64,000 nt of DNA from Candidatus Zhuqueibacterota bacterium (GCA_963169875.1 CAUJEL010000152.1:1-64000), one strand, 5' to 3'; shown: positions 1-9,617, counted from the stretch's first letter. Notes: generated by a model not told the origin, from the letters alone. Numbers and translations: made by a program.

Positions 1-1761
1 CCCAAACAGTTGGCGGATACGACGCCTTTTGCAGACGTGCAGCGCCAGATCATCGATGCGCTGTTGCTGCGCGAATGGATCGATCTGGCCCATGCGCGCG
101 CCGACTATGATAAGATGGATGAGGTCATCGCCTTTCTCGTCGGGGCGTGCGACAATGTCACCCTCGCCAATCTGGACGAACTCATCAACATGACCGGGAC
201 CGCTGCGGCCGGCGACCTGCTCGACAGCCTCAAAGTCGTGGCTTTTCAGGACACCCTGGCGCAGCGTCCGTTCGCCAGCCAGCGCATCAATTCGCAGCTG
301 CTGTGGTCGCATCCCCTTAACCCCGACAGCGCCGTGGCCGCTTCCTCGTTTCTTCTGCTCGGACAGCGCTTCATCGTGGATTCCTATGTCACCGGTCAGG
401 TCGTATTCGACAAGATAGAGTATGAAGGAGTTCGCGTCCCGCGTATGCTCCCCGACCCCCTGGATGTGCTTTTCGCCCTCGGCAACGACGCCGCCGCTCA
501 GCTGCTGCAGTCCGAGCTGGAGCAGTATCATTATGCGCCCAACCTCGCCGCGGTGCGCTATCTCGTCGACGGTTATGAGGATGCCTTCTGGAGGGAATCC
601 CTGTTCAATTATTGGCTCCAGGCGATTCGCGGACTGAATCCACCGGAAGACCGCAGCGGTCTGCCGTTCACCCTGCAGACGGCCGCCTGGTGGCAGCGGA
701 CCATGAATACGCAACTGGGTTCCTGGACCGAGCTGCGCCACGACAATCTGCTCTACGCCAAACAGTCTTATTCCTCCATGATTGTCTGCTCCTATCCCTA
801 TGCCTATCTGGAACCGGCGCCCGAGTGCTATGCGGCCTTGAGCGCCATGGCCACATGCGCCTATCAGAAATTCAGCGAATGGAATCTGGATTCCCGCACA
901 CTGCAATTCTACCATAGCGCGGCCGGGGTATACGACAATCTGGCGCAGATCGCCACCAGGATCCGTGAGAACAATACGGTCACAGAGGCGGACGCCCGGT
1001 ATTTGCGCGGCGCCCTCATCTCAGCCGGCATGTGCGATCCACGCGGATACGACGGCTGGTATCCTTCCCTTTACCTGACTACGTTTGATGGCGATATGGG
1101 GCTGGCGGATAACCTGTGGAAAAAAGATTTTCTGGTGGCGGATGTGCATACTGCGCCGACGGACGAGTTCGGCAATCTGGTTGGATGGGTACAGCATGCG
1201 GGCACCGGCCCCATCAACCTCGGCGTGATCGTGCTGCCGGTTGATGGCCAGAACGTCGCCTTTGCGGGGCCGATGTACAGCTATTATGAATATCTCAGCA
1301 CGGGATTCGAACGCTTGACGGATGAGGAATGGGCTGACCTGTACCAGTTTCCGCCATCAGTCCGGCCTGAATGGACCCGCAACTATTTGGCAGATATCCG
1401 GGGATATGCACAGGCCGGCGGACCAAGTCTGATGACAGGCATGAGGGCAGGGCGAGCAGATGTAAAACCGCCGGAAACCCCCTTGCTGGTGGCAAGCCAT
1501 CCCAACCCCTTCAACAGCAGCACCCTGATCCGGTTTGTGCTGGCGTCGGACGCGAAAGAGGCAATAACCGAACTGGTCATCTATGACAGCGCCGGCCGGG
1601 AAGTGGCTGCGCTTTACCGGGGGACACTGGCACAAGGAAATTATTTACTGCGTTGGGAGGGTACGGATAACGAGGGAAAGTGTCTCCCCAGTGGCGTCTA
1701 TTTCTGTCAACTCAGGCACGGAAACCAGGTGGCAAAGGGAAAGATGAGTCTCATCCGCTGA
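1..1761 (+). CDS. DUF3160-type secreted protein with C-terminal sorting domain (5' partial)
   Basis: The frame is open to the left window edge, so the TTG at 10 is only the first start-like codon and the true N-terminus is outside. The C-terminal half has the hallmarks of the DUF3160 family: the stretch VADVHTAPT, the VPVDGQ-like LPVDGQ, SYYEY and a final RLTDEEW segment followed by RPEW. After a linker, the last ~85 residues form a FlgD-like sorting domain starting at SHPNPFNSSTLIRF and ending in GVYFCQL...KMSLIR. That domain is typical of proteins exported by type IX-like secretion in FCB bacteria. The biochemical function of DUF3160 is unknown. The product is inferred to be secreted or surface-attached. 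Family confidence is good; role unknown. Confidence 0.8.
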   Translation, partial: PKQLADTTPFADVQRQIIDALLLREWIDLAHARADYDKMDEVIAFLVGACDNVTLANLDELINMTGTAAAGDLLDSLKVVAFQDTLAQRPFASQRINSQLLWSHPLNPDSAVAASSFLLLGQRFIVDSYVTGQVVFDKIEYEGVRVPRMLPDPLDVLFALGNDAAAQLLQSELEQYHYAPNLAAVRYLVDGYEDAFWRESLFNYWLQAIRGLNPPEDRSGLPFTLQTAAWWQRTMNTQLGSWTELRHDNLLYAKQSYSSMIVCSYPYAYLEPAPECYAALSAMATCAYQKFSEWNLDSRTLQFYHSAAGVYDNLAQIATRIRENNTVTEADARYLRGALISAGMCDPRGYDGWYPSLYLTTFDGDMGLADNLWKKDFLVADVHTAPTDEFGNLVGWVQHAGTGPINLGVIVLPVDGQNVAFAGPMYSYYEYLSTGFERLTDEEWADLYQFPPSVRPEWTRNYLADIRGYAQAGGPSLMTGMRAGRADVKPPETPLLVASHPNPFNSSTLIRFVLASDAKEAITELVIYDSAGREVAALYRGTLAQGNYLLRWEGTDNEGKCLPSGVYFCQLRHGNQVAKGKMSLIR

Positions 1762-1798
1762 GCGCATCCTCATGCTTGTTATCAGTGGCAGCTCATCA

Positions 1799-2347
1799 TT
1801 ATATTGCTTCGCTGGTTGTCTCACGCATTGCAGATGATTCCGCAGCGGTGTTTTTTTCATTTGCACCCCCCAGCCATCCAGCCGCATGCAGCAGACACCA
1901 CAAAATGGGAATGGCACCGAGTAAAAGCACGAGCCATAAGCCGGAGAGGGATTTGCGCCTGTATGATTTAGTAACCACAGCGGCTACGGGGGGTGGGATA
2001 TGCTTTTGTGGCTCCGGCGTGCTCTTTTCTTTGATCCAAGATGGTTTGAGATGAGCATTGCGGCGATTCACCAGTTCGCGCAGCGATTTTTCCGGCGTAA
2101 ATTGCACATTATAGTGCGCCGGGATGACCAGGGCTTCTCCGGTGCGCGGATTTCTGCCAATGCGTTCCTCCACCCTCTTTGAGCGAAACAAGCCCAGCCC
2201 GCGCACCCGCACTTCGCCATCCCGCTCGAGTCCGGCGACGATGACATCGATCAACTCGCTCAGAAATTGGCGGCTGAAGGTCTTGCTCCAGGCTGTTGCA
2301 ACGGTCAGGGCATTCACCACTTCCATGGCGGTCATATTGTCTTGCAT
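1799..2347 (-). CDS. HU/IHF-family DNA-binding protein with C-terminal membrane anchor
   Basis: The first ~85 residues read as an HU/IHF fold: helical N-terminus, GLGLFRSKRVEERIGRNPRTG beta-arm region, then PAHYNVQFTPEKSLRELVN. A Pro/Lys-rich linker follows, then one strongly hydrophobic segment (LSGLWLVLLLGAIPILWCLL) and a short polar tail, so the protein appears membrane-tethered. HU proteins are normally ~90 aa soluble nucleoid proteins; this one is ~182 aa. The ATG at 2347 is preferred over the track start at 2362 because AGGAGG lies just before it and the upper start would place that site inside the gene. It follows the frameshifted HU-like gene by one base, so the two were probably co-transcribed. 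Its role in membrane-proximal DNA binding is inference. Confidence 0.8.
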   Translation of the reverse strand: MQDNMTAMEVVNALTVATAWSKTFSRQFLSELIDVIVAGLERDGEVRVRGLGLFRSKRVEERIGRNPRTGEALVIPAHYNVQFTPEKSLRELVNRRNAHLKPSWIKEKSTPEPQKHIPPPVAAVVTKSYRRKSLSGLWLVLLLGAIPILWCLLHAAGWLGGANEKNTAAESSAMRETTSEAI

Positions 2348-2348
2348 G

Positions 2349-2628
2349 CTACCTCCTGCCATTGAGGGTTTCGCGCAGCTGTTTGCCCGGCCGGAAAGTC
2401 AAACGCATTTTCGGCGGTAACAGCAGGTAACGTTTTTGCGGGGGATGAAAAGCACGGCGTTTTACATTCCCTTACACGCCAGGGGCCGAATCGGGTGAGG
2501 GTGAATCCGCGGCCTTTATCAAAACCCCGGCGCAAAATGAGCATCGCTTCGCGCCATCCCTTTTGCAACTCGGCCTGCGGTCTGTCCAACCGCGCAGCCA
2601 ATTCAACCAAAACCTCTCTACTATTCAC
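2349..2628 (-). pseudogene. HU/IHF-like gene with a one-base frameshift
   Basis: The track ORF (98 aa, to 2332) begins like an HU protein (MNSREVLVELAARLDRP, then TRFGPWRVREC) and then turns into nonsense. Removing one A from the four-A run (plus-strand TTTT at 2460-2463) restores KRRAFHPPQKRYLLLPPKMR followed by LTFRPGKQLRETLN and a stop at 2349-2351. This is the expected HU C-terminal core, with FRPGKQLRETLN resembling the usual FKPSKKLKE pattern. The restored protein would be ~92 aa. Its stop sits one base before the next HU-like gene, which supports the corrected frame. It is either a true pseudogene, a sequencing or assembly error in a homopolymer, or, less likely, a programmed shift. 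Confidence 0.75.
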
Positions 2629-2889
2629 CAGCAGCCCTCGATTTGCATATGGCCATCACGCTCAGACCGGGGATCCAGTGCCACCTGGTCAAATGACCCG
2701 ATTCCCGTGAAATAACCATATTGTTGCATGGCAATCGGATGCAAACCACTAACGTATTGACTGCCCCAATTTTAATATAATCAGCACGTTTGTCGTGCGC
2801 ATAATAACCATTATGCACCAGGGCGCAAACACCGGCATGTTTAATGCAAATTATGTGCCTTGAATGATAAACCGGGCAGGCGCAGGCGA

Positions 2890-4617
2890 TCAGCTTTGGA
2901 TGGCAGCCTGCGCGCGGAGGACGTCATGGAGGGTGATGATGCCGACGATGCGCCTCGTGTCGCGTGCGAGGACGACAAGAATATTGGCGGGTGAAGCGAT
3001 AAACTGGTTGCCCACTTCGCGTACGGTCTGGTCCGGATAGCAGCAGACCGCCTCCATCATTTCGGGCTCTCTATCCGCTGTGAGCGCCTTCAGGATCTCC
3101 ACACGGCCGACAATCCCTTTGAGTTCGCCGTCAATGACATACGGGAAATAGCCATAACTATAATTGTTCACGACTCTTCTCAGGGATTCCGGAGTCGTAT
3201 CGGTCAGGACAACAGGTTGAGGATTGGCGATCGCCGATACAGGCAGGCTTTGCCAGCTCTGCAGATCCACTGGCGGGCGAATTTTATGAAGCTCGTGGCC
3301 ATCCTGAACCAGGATAGCATCATAAAAATTCAGCGGACCAGAAAAGCGGGCCATTCTCTGACTGATAAGAGCACCGAGCAACAGACCTGGCACGAGCGTA
3401 AATTGATGTGTCATTTCGAAAACAATAAGCGTGCAGGTCAGTGGGGCATGGACAATGGTGCCCAGGCAAGCGCTCATCCCCACAGCGGAAAGAACGATGC
3501 AATCGGATGGTGTCAATGGTATCCACAGACTGAAGAGTCCGGCGACAAAATAACCGCTCATCCCTCCTAAAAAAAGAGAGGGGGCAAATATGCCGCCCAC
3601 TGCGCCAAAACTGTAACTCACAATGGTAGCAATGAGTTTGGCCAGCACCAGTATACCCGCAATACGCCAATCAAAGAGATTGTTGAGCGCACTGGAAAGG
3701 TCCTGGTAACCGAGGCCAAAGACGCCGAGTTTTCCGGTCGCCATAAACGCCATGACGCCGATGCTCCAGGTGAGCAAGCCGCCGCAAAGCGGCATCAGCC
3801 AAACGGGCATGCGCCGCTGATGTATGAAGCGGCCCCGCAGCCGCAGTGTTGTGGTCTTGAACAGATGACCGGCGAAAGAAGCGACCAGCGCGGCAACCGG
3901 AACAATGGCATAATGCAGCCAGCTGACATTTTCAACGGCGGGTAAACTGAATGCGGGCTGACGGCCGAGCGTGCCATAGACTACAAATGCGCCGAGGACT
4001 GCGCCCAGGACCACCCGGCCGAGGAAACGGCTGTTCATATCGCCGGTCACTTCTTCGATGGCAAAAGTGATGGCTGCCAGCGGTGTGTTGAAGGCGGCTG
4101 CCAGGCCCGCAGCGGCGCCGACGATGGCCGCGCCGCGCCGTTCACGCCGCGGCGTGCCCAGGGCGCCGCAGAGGTTGGAGGCGACGCCGGCGCCTATGAA
4201 GATGGAGGGGCCTTCGCGGCCGACACTGTGCCCCCCTCCTATGCTGAGAATCCCGCCCAAAAATTTGATCAACACGCTCCGCAGCGGCATCCAGCCCAAT
4301 TCTTTCCAGAACGCCGACTTGACTTGCGGTACGCCGCTGCCGGCCGCTTCAGAGGCAAATAATTTCAGCAGCAATCCGACCAGAAGCGACGAAATGACCA
4401 TCATTAGTAAACTGTAAATAATAAATTTGGACCTGGAAAGTGTCGCAAAAAAGAGATAGCTTCTGGAGAACAGCAGATGGGTGAAAAACATGAACGCCAC
4501 TGCGGATAGACCCGCAGCAAGGCTGACCAATACGGTTTGCACGCTAAGGCGCACATTCTCCGGCAGTCGCTGCAGCCGTGGTATGAGAGAGGAAATCAGA
4601 TTAAATTTGTTGGTCAA
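2890..4617 (-). CDS. ClC-family chloride channel/antiporter with CBS domains
   Basis: Voltage-gated-ClC fold membrane protein that moves chloride, possibly in exchange for protons. The three anion-filter signatures are present: GSGVP (residues ~93-97), GREGP (~133-137, with the external gating Glu at 135) and GGIFAPSLFLGG (~345). AFNTPLAAITFAIEE carries Glu 188/189 at the position of the internal proton glutamate of E. coli ClC, which favours an exchanger over a pure channel. About ten hydrophobic segments precede a cytosolic tail from ~residue 450 with two CBS-like halves (QPVVLTDTTPESLRRV and the closing IVGIITLHDVLRA). Such tails sense adenine nucleotides in other ClCs. It stands alone in its operon context. 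Confidence 0.93.
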   Translation of the reverse strand: MTNKFNLISSLIPRLQRLPENVRLSVQTVLVSLAAGLSAVAFMFFTHLLFSRSYLFFATLSRSKFIIYSLLMMVISSLLVGLLLKLFASEAAGSGVPQVKSAFWKELGWMPLRSVLIKFLGGILSIGGGHSVGREGPSIFIGAGVASNLCGALGTPRRERRGAAIVGAAAGLAAAFNTPLAAITFAIEEVTGDMNSRFLGRVVLGAVLGAFVVYGTLGRQPAFSLPAVENVSWLHYAIVPVAALVASFAGHLFKTTTLRLRGRFIHQRRMPVWLMPLCGGLLTWSIGVMAFMATGKLGVFGLGYQDLSSALNNLFDWRIAGILVLAKLIATIVSYSFGAVGGIFAPSLFLGGMSGYFVAGLFSLWIPLTPSDCIVLSAVGMSACLGTIVHAPLTCTLIVFEMTHQFTLVPGLLLGALISQRMARFSGPLNFYDAILVQDGHELHKIRPPVDLQSWQSLPVSAIANPQPVVLTDTTPESLRRVVNNYSYGYFPYVIDGELKGIVGRVEILKALTADREPEMMEAVCCYPDQTVREVGNQFIASPANILVVLARDTRRIVGIITLHDVLRAQAAIQS

Positions 4618-5004
4618 TGCAAAATACCATATATAGTTAGCGCAGTGGCCCCTGCCAGGCTGTCATATATCGCCGTTGTGCGAGTCCGCAACGGGAAGAT
4701 GGTACGAACAGCGTCCGCGCAGCGTACTATTTTAATCACTGCCTGATAAGGCCTATAACTTTCAACTGCGCGCAATACATTTTATGTGCAAATGCCGCAT
4801 AAACTCCAGGGGTACACAACACACAACCCCGGGAATTCATCCATGATTTTTTACAAAAGCGACACACCCGTTTTTTTCGCACAAATACGGCAAGATCCGG
4901 TGACTAAATTTTTTAACACAGTCGCTGCCACGTACGGCAGTGAATAGAAAAATCACTTCCTTTGACTTTGTTCCTGCCGTGTCTTTTTCACCCGATTGGA
5001 TTGC
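4618..5004. other. Intergenic stretch without a recognised gene
   Basis: About 390 bases between the ClC start (minus) and the end of the molybdenum enzyme (minus). It is relatively AT-rich and has several T-runs (for example near 4840 and 4870). No open frame here looks coding. It presumably holds the ClC promoter and the 3' end of the upstream transcript. No convincing hairpin-plus-T-run terminator or RNA gene was found. Confidence 0.5.
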
Positions 5005-7137
5005 TCAGCTCCAACGGAGATCATTTTCAGAAACCGGCAATCTGCGCACGCGGACGCCGCACGCCGCAAAGATGGCATTGCACAGCGCCGGCGCAACCGG
5101 CGGCACGCCCGGCTCACCGACGCCGCCCGGCGGCAGATTGTTTTCGGCGATATAAACCTCGATGCGCGCCGGTATCTCATGGATGCGCAGAGGCTCGTAG
5201 GTATCAAAATTCTGCTGCACGACGCCGCCGTTTTGGACCGTGATCGCTTCGCGCATGGCAACGGAGAGGCTAAAGATCACCCCGCCCTCCATCTGCTGAC
5301 GGATGCCCTCCGGATGCACCGCCTGGCCGCAATCAATGGCGCAGAGGAAGCGATCCAGTGTCAGCCGGCCATCACGCGTCACCGTCACCTCGGCCACGTG
5401 CGCGGCATAGCTGCCAAAACAGGCGTGGCAGGCGATGCCGCGTCCCTTGCCCCTGGGCAGCTTTTCGCTCCAGCCCGCTTTCTCCGCCGCCAACTGCAGC
5501 ACACCGCGCAGGCGGTGGTCGGGCGGCAGCAGTGACAGCCGGAATGCCAGAGGATCCTGTCCGGCCGCGTGCGCCAGTTCATCCAGGAACGATTCGTTGA
5601 CAAAGGCATTGGCGGAATTGTACACCGAACGCAGCCAGGTGATGGGGAGCGCGGTATTGGCCATGACATAATCGACGAGCAGATTGCTGATCCGGTATGG
5701 CAGCTGGGCGGCGCCATCCACCAGATCGGGATTGCCGCGCGGCGGCTGCTGCGGATATAGTTGCCCGGAAATGGACGGCGCAGCGATACGGTGCTTCCAA
5801 ACCACGGGCTGATTTTGTGCGTCCACAGCGCCCTCGAGCACGTGAAAACTTCCGGGGCGGAAGTAGCCGTGCTGCAGATCGTCTTCACGGGTCCACACGA
5901 CCTTGACCGGCGCCTGCAACAGTTTGGAAAGCTCGACCGCCTCCTCGGCGTAATCCGCCATCAAGCGACGGCCAAATCCGCCGCCCATCAAGGTTGTGTT
6001 TACAAAAACCTGTTCCATGGCCACGCCTGTGAGCTCGGAAGCCATGCTCTGCACCGACTGCGGATTCTGCGTCGGCGCCCAGATCTCGACGCGATCGCTG
6101 CGAACATCGGCCACGCAGTTCATCGGCTCCATGGGTGAGTGCGAAATGAAAGGCACTTCGTATTGGGCTTCGATGCGTTTGACAGCGGTTTGCAGGGCGG
6201 CCGCCACATCGCCCTCGCTGCGCGCTGACTTGCCCGGCTCTTTACTTTTTTCGATAAAATATTGCCGGATAGCCGCGCTGTCGAGTTTCGCATTTTCCCC
6301 CTCATCCCATTCAACCACCAGTTTTTCGCGGCCTTGCAAAGCGGCCCAGGTGCTGTCTGCCACCACGGCGAGACCGTGAGAGACTTCTATCACCTGTTTG
6401 ACCCCTTGGATTGCTCCGGCCGCCTGATCGTCCCAGCGTTTGACTTTACCGCCCAGGACCGGCGGCCGCGCGATCACAGCAATAGCCAGTCCCGGCAGCA
6501 TGAAATCAAATCCGAACACAGCCTTGCCGGTCAATTTTTCCGGCGTATCCAGCCGCATTTTCTGTTTGCCGACAATTTTATAGTCTTTGGGATCCTTGAG
6601 TTTGACCTCTGCGGGCACAGGCAGATTTGCCGCTGTGGCCGCCAGTTCTCCATAGCCCAGCTTGCGGCCGCTTGGGACATGGATGACCATGCCGTTCTCG
6701 GCTTTGCAGCCGGCACGATCGACGGCCCAGATTTGCGCCGCCGCGGAGATGAGCATCTCGCGCGCCGCTGCCCCTGCTTTGCACAGCGGTTCCCAGCCGC
6801 GGCGAACGGTGGTGCTGCCGCCGGTGGACATGCTGCCATATTTGCTCGGATGAGCCACCGCCGGCATGATGCGGATTTTCTCCCAATCCGCTTCCAACTG
6901 TTCGGCCACCATCATCGGCACGGTAGTGCGGGCACCCTGCCCCATCTCGGAGCGCGCCACCCAGAGGGTCACGGTGCCGTCGCTATCAATGGAGAGGAAT
7001 TCGTTGGGTTTGAAGACCTGGCTGCCATCCTGAGCCAGCGCCGGAGCAAGGCGGAAAACCCCCAGGGTCAGGCCCGCGCTCCCCGCGCCCAATACCTGCA
7101 GGAATTCACGGCGATTGATGCGTAAGCGGTCGCTCAT
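5005..7137 (-). CDS. Molybdopterin-binding large subunit, isoquinoline 1-oxidoreductase-type
   Basis: Large molybdenum-cofactor subunit (~710 aa) of the xanthine oxidase/aldehyde oxidase family, subgroup resembling isoquinoline 1-oxidoreductase beta. It would hydroxylate an aromatic N-heterocycle or aldehyde. The N-terminus [19 protein letters not shown] is a twin-arginine export signal, so the enzyme acts in the periplasm. Family stretches include [46 protein letters not shown] and the closing [18 protein letters not shown], which contains the conserved catalytic-Glu motif GEPGVPP. The ATG at 7137 overlaps the small-subunit stop (ATGA) and has GGAGG upstream; the longer track start is inside the small-subunit gene. 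No FAD subunit or XdhC-type chaperone gene is nearby, and electrons probably go to a cytochrome or quinone. The substrate is unknown. Confidence 0.92.
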   Translation of the reverse strand: MSDRLRINRREFLQVLGAGSAGLTLGVFRLAPALAQDGSQVFKPNEFLSIDSDGTVTLWVARSEMGQGARTTVPMMVAEQLEADWEKIRIMPAVAHPSKYGSMSTGGSTTVRRGWEPLCKAGAAAREMLISAAAQIWAVDRAGCKAENGMVIHVPSGRKLGYGELAATAANLPVPAEVKLKDPKDYKIVGKQKMRLDTPEKLTGKAVFGFDFMLPGLAIAVIARPPVLGGKVKRWDDQAAGAIQGVKQVIEVSHGLAVVADSTWAALQGREKLVVEWDEGENAKLDSAAIRQYFIEKSKEPGKSARSEGDVAAALQTAVKRIEAQYEVPFISHSPMEPMNCVADVRSDRVEIWAPTQNPQSVQSMASELTGVAMEQVFVNTTLMGGGFGRRLMADYAEEAVELSKLLQAPVKVVWTREDDLQHGYFRPGSFHVLEGAVDAQNQPVVWKHRIAAPSISGQLYPQQPPRGNPDLVDGAAQLPYRISNLLVDYVMANTALPITWLRSVYNSANAFVNESFLDELAHAAGQDPLAFRLSLLPPDHRLRGVLQLAAEKAGWSEKLPRGKGRGIACHACFGSYAAHVAEVTVTRDGRLTLDRFLCAIDCGQAVHPEGIRQQMEGGVIFSLSVAMREAITVQNGGVVQQNFDTYEPLRIHEIPARIEVYIAENNLPPGGVGEPGVPPVAPALCNAIFAACGVRVRRLPVSENDLRWS

Positions 7138-7604
7138 TGGCCGCCTCCTTTCAGTTGGGCCGCGCGATGGATTGCCTTGCGGATGCGCGGATAGGTGCCG
7201 CAACGGCACAAGACGCCGGACATGGCTTCGTCGATCTCTGCATCAGTAGGATTTGCCTTTTGCTTGAGCAGTGCGATGGCGGAGAGAATTTGCCCCGGCT
7301 GACAATAGCCGCACTGGGAGACCTCCTCTTCGAGCCATGCCTTGACCACCGGATGATCCTTTTCCTCCGCAATGCCTTCGATGGTGATGATGGATTTGCC
7401 GGCGGCGTCCGCCACCGCGAGGGAGCAGGAACGCACCGCTTCACCGTCCATGAGGACGGTGCAGGATCCGCACAGACCCTGGCCGCAGCCGTATTTGGTG
7501 CCGGTCAGGCCGAGGGTTTCCCGCAAAACCCACAGCAGCGGGGTGTCCGCGGCGACATCGACGACATGATCTTTGCGGTTTACATTCAAGGTATACTGGG
7601 GCAT
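7134..7604 (-). CDS. [2Fe-2S] small subunit of molybdenum hydroxylase
   Basis: A 156-aa iron-sulfur electron-transfer subunit that partners the following molybdenum subunit. The N-terminal plant-ferredoxin-like domain has Cys40, Cys45, Cys48 and Cys60 ([11 protein letters not shown]). The C-terminal four-helix domain has the second cluster ligands Cys98, Cys101, Cys133 and Cys135 (QCGYCQPGQ and LCRCGTY). All eight ligands are present. There is no signal peptide, as expected if it is exported as a complex with its Tat-bearing partner. It is the first gene of the pair and shares a 4-base ATGA overlap with the second, so translation is coupled. Length is typical for IorA/CoxS-type subunits. Confidence 0.95.
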   Translation of the reverse strand: MPQYTLNVNRKDHVVDVAADTPLLWVLRETLGLTGTKYGCGQGLCGSCTVLMDGEAVRSCSLAVADAAGKSIITIEGIAEEKDHPVVKAWLEEEVSQCGYCQPGQILSAIALLKQKANPTDAEIDEAMSGVLCRCGTYPRIRKAIHRAAQLKGGGQ

Positions 7605-7805
7605 AGGCAGTCCTTTATATGAAAGCGTTCATCAAAAGTCCACAAGAGTATAGCAGATTTTTCCATACAAATCAAGAAAAACAGACAGGAAATCGAAAAA
7701 AGTATCTATCCTGCTGCGGTGAATAATACAGTAATTTTCAAGGCAGCCGAGAATTATTGATGCCGCGAACGTTTCGGGCCAGCAGAATATCATCCGCTTT
7801 CTCGC

Positions 7806-7836
7806 CAGCGCTGCGAACCGTCTATTCGCAGCGCTG
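7806..7836. repeat. Perfect 12-bp inverted repeat (hairpin)
   Basis: CAGCGCTGCGAA (7806-7817) pairs perfectly with TTCGCAGCGCTG (7825-7836) around a 7-base loop. No T-run follows on either strand, so it is not a classic terminator. It lies in the 575-base gap between the molybdenum hydroxylase genes and the caspase-like gene, and its right arm is the start of the repeat copy listed next. Confidence 0.7.
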
Positions 7837-7890
7837 AGCAGTAGCTCCGGAGGGGGCGTGTTTGCTCGCGTGCCTGGTTCAGCCTGAGCG
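7827..7890 (+). repeat. About 64-bp dispersed repeat, copy A (inverted relative to copy B)
   Basis: Beginning CGCAGCGCTGAGCAGTAGC and ending TGCCTGGTTCAGCCTGAG, this stretch matches the reverse complement of 10506-10569 with only a small indel and a few substitutions. The two copies face each other around the caspase-like and NTF2-like lipoprotein genes. Just right of it, GCCTGAGC (7881-7888) and GCTCAGGC form a further small hairpin. TTCAGCCCTCGC at 7928 recurs at 10336 and 39368. The rest of the 7605-8167 gap shows no gene. Confidence 0.75.
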
Positions 7891-8167
7891 AAGCCGAAGC
7901 TCAGGCACTCGATGCTCAGCGCCGCGATTCAGCCCTCGCTGCGCTCGAGCGTGCGCGCGCTCCAGCCCGCAGCTGATCCGCCGGTCTGTTGATGCACCTC
8001 ACACAATCCCTTAAAAACCAGTTGTTATCGAGGTTTGTCCTTGCTTTTGACCACCTGGTTCGTTATTATCCCTTGAGGGGACTAACCGTCCAATACACCA
8101 GAACTCTCCATCTGTTCCAGCGCAAAACTCCCAGGCACAAATCCATATCTTTTGTTGGTTTCTAACC

Positions 8168-8173
8168 AGGAGG
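8168..8173 (+). promoter_or_regulatory. Strong ribosome binding site
   Basis: AGGAGG six bases before the ATG at 8180 fixes the start of the caspase-like lipoprotein gene. Confidence 0.8.
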
Positions 8174-8179
8174 TTCAGC

Positions 8180-9439
8180 ATGTTCACGAAACAAGCACTC
8201 GTCTGGTCTGGCATCCTGTTGATGCTGCTTTTGTTGTCCTGCAACAAGGAGGACTCCACCAAGCCCGTCAACCTCGACATGCAGGAAGCGATCAACAAAC
8301 TCACCAAGGAGATTTTGCCGGAGCAGGTATCCAAAAATGCCAACTATTTCTGTCTGCGCATGGATTCTGTGATCCAAAAGGGCGTCGTCATCGAGGAAGC
8401 AATTCCGAAGCAGGATCTGCGCAAAGGAGACGACGAAAGCGCCGTCGCCATCGTGCTGGATGAAGATTCGTATCTCTTTTATCTGGATCTCGAACCGGGC
8501 GCCATGTTCGCCCATGATCTCAAGTACATCATCGTCGGCCAAAGCGGCAAGTCGAAAGTAGTCGCCGCCCAGTGGTGGCCGCTGGTGAACGGCGCCATCG
8601 TGCCAGAATTCCAGAAACAGGTGCCGGAGCCCAGGCATGTCGTCGCAGGCACCGCGGTTTTCGCAAAGCCCATCGGCAAACGCTACCTGTACCGCTTTCC
8701 CGGACAACTTGTTATCAGAAATAACGAAGGGTTCATCGTCGTCGAAGGCTTGATGCCGGAAGAAAATCTTTATGACTGCGTGGTCGATACCTATCTGAAT
8801 TTACTGACTCTCTTTTTAGAGTACAAGAACAACTGTACCGGCGATGTAGAGGTGGAAGGACTGATGGAAAGTCAGGCGGACAATGTGCTCACGGAAATAG
8901 ATAACCAGGTCGCGGCGGGTAGAAATCCAATCACCATCCTGATAACCGCCCACGGCAACTCCAATTATGTGCGCCTCGGCGGCGTCGCCATGTACGCAAG
9001 CCAGTTCCAGGCCAAGATGGCCGCCTATCCCAGCACGCGTTTCAATTTCATCCTCTGCTCCTGCCACAGCGGCAGTTTCATGGACGAGATCACCACACTG
9101 GCCAATGTCTACACCGCCCATACCGCATCGCAGGCGGACGAGAGCGCCTGGCCGGATTGGGACACAGCCTGTGGCCTCAACGACCACAACCCGAGCGACA
9201 CCGGCGCCGAGTGGATGAGTTCGCTGTGCGAAGCGGCCAGCGCCATCGCGGGTGATGCCACTCACTGGGCATCCATTAAAACCATGGCGGCCACCTCCAA
9301 GGTGCCTGTGGCATCGATGTGGATGTACCACGCCTGCCTCGGCGGCATTGGCTTGACTTCTTCGATGGGCCTGAGCCAGGATCTTGATCTGGCCCATCGC
9401 TGCAATTCGGAGAATCCGATGAGTTTCAAGAACTGGTGA
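8180..9439 (+). CDS. Caspase-like (clan CD) lipoprotein
   Basis: 419 aa. The N-terminus is a lipoprotein signal with lipobox LLSC (Cys21), so the mature protein is probably attached to the outer or inner membrane facing the periplasm or surface. The C-terminal half has a caspase-type catalytic dyad. ITILITAHGNS supplies His258 at the end of a hydrophobic strand, and FNFILCSCHSGSF supplies Cys295 in the clan CD pattern CxCHSG (usual caspase form DACHSG). The spacing of ~37 residues fits a compact p20-like core. The N-terminal ~230 residues match nothing I recognise. It could be a self-processing protease or a pseudo-enzyme that only keeps the fold. It stands alone in front of an NTF2-like lipoprotein and inside inverted repeats. 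Fold call moderately sure, substrate unknown. Confidence 0.72.
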   Translation: MFTKQALVWSGILLMLLLLSCNKEDSTKPVNLDMQEAINKLTKEILPEQVSKNANYFCLRMDSVIQKGVVIEEAIPKQDLRKGDDESAVAIVLDEDSYLFYLDLEPGAMFAHDLKYIIVGQSGKSKVVAAQWWPLVNGAIVPEFQKQVPEPRHVVAGTAVFAKPIGKRYLYRFPGQLVIRNNEGFIVVEGLMPEENLYDCVVDTYLNLLTLFLEYKNNCTGDVEVEGLMESQADNVLTEIDNQVAAGRNPITILITAHGNSNYVRLGGVAMYASQFQAKMAAYPSTRFNFILCSCHSGSFMDEITTLANVYTAHTASQADESAWPDWDTACGLNDHNPSDTGAEWMSSLCEAASAIAGDATHWASIKTMAATSKVPVASMWMYHACLGGIGLTSSMGLSQDLDLAHRCNSENPMSFKNW

Positions 9440-9617
9440 GTGCTGCTCCCGACTCGCATTGTTAGACGGGTAACAAATCCTTCCAGCAGCCCGTATATGA
9501 ATATGAAATGGATGCCTGCGCCAGGGATGGAAGATCTTCCCGGATGAACGAAGGATGTTACTTCCAGACCTGCGAGGCAGGACTGCGAGTCAATCCAAAA
9601 AGAAACAGGGAAACAGC

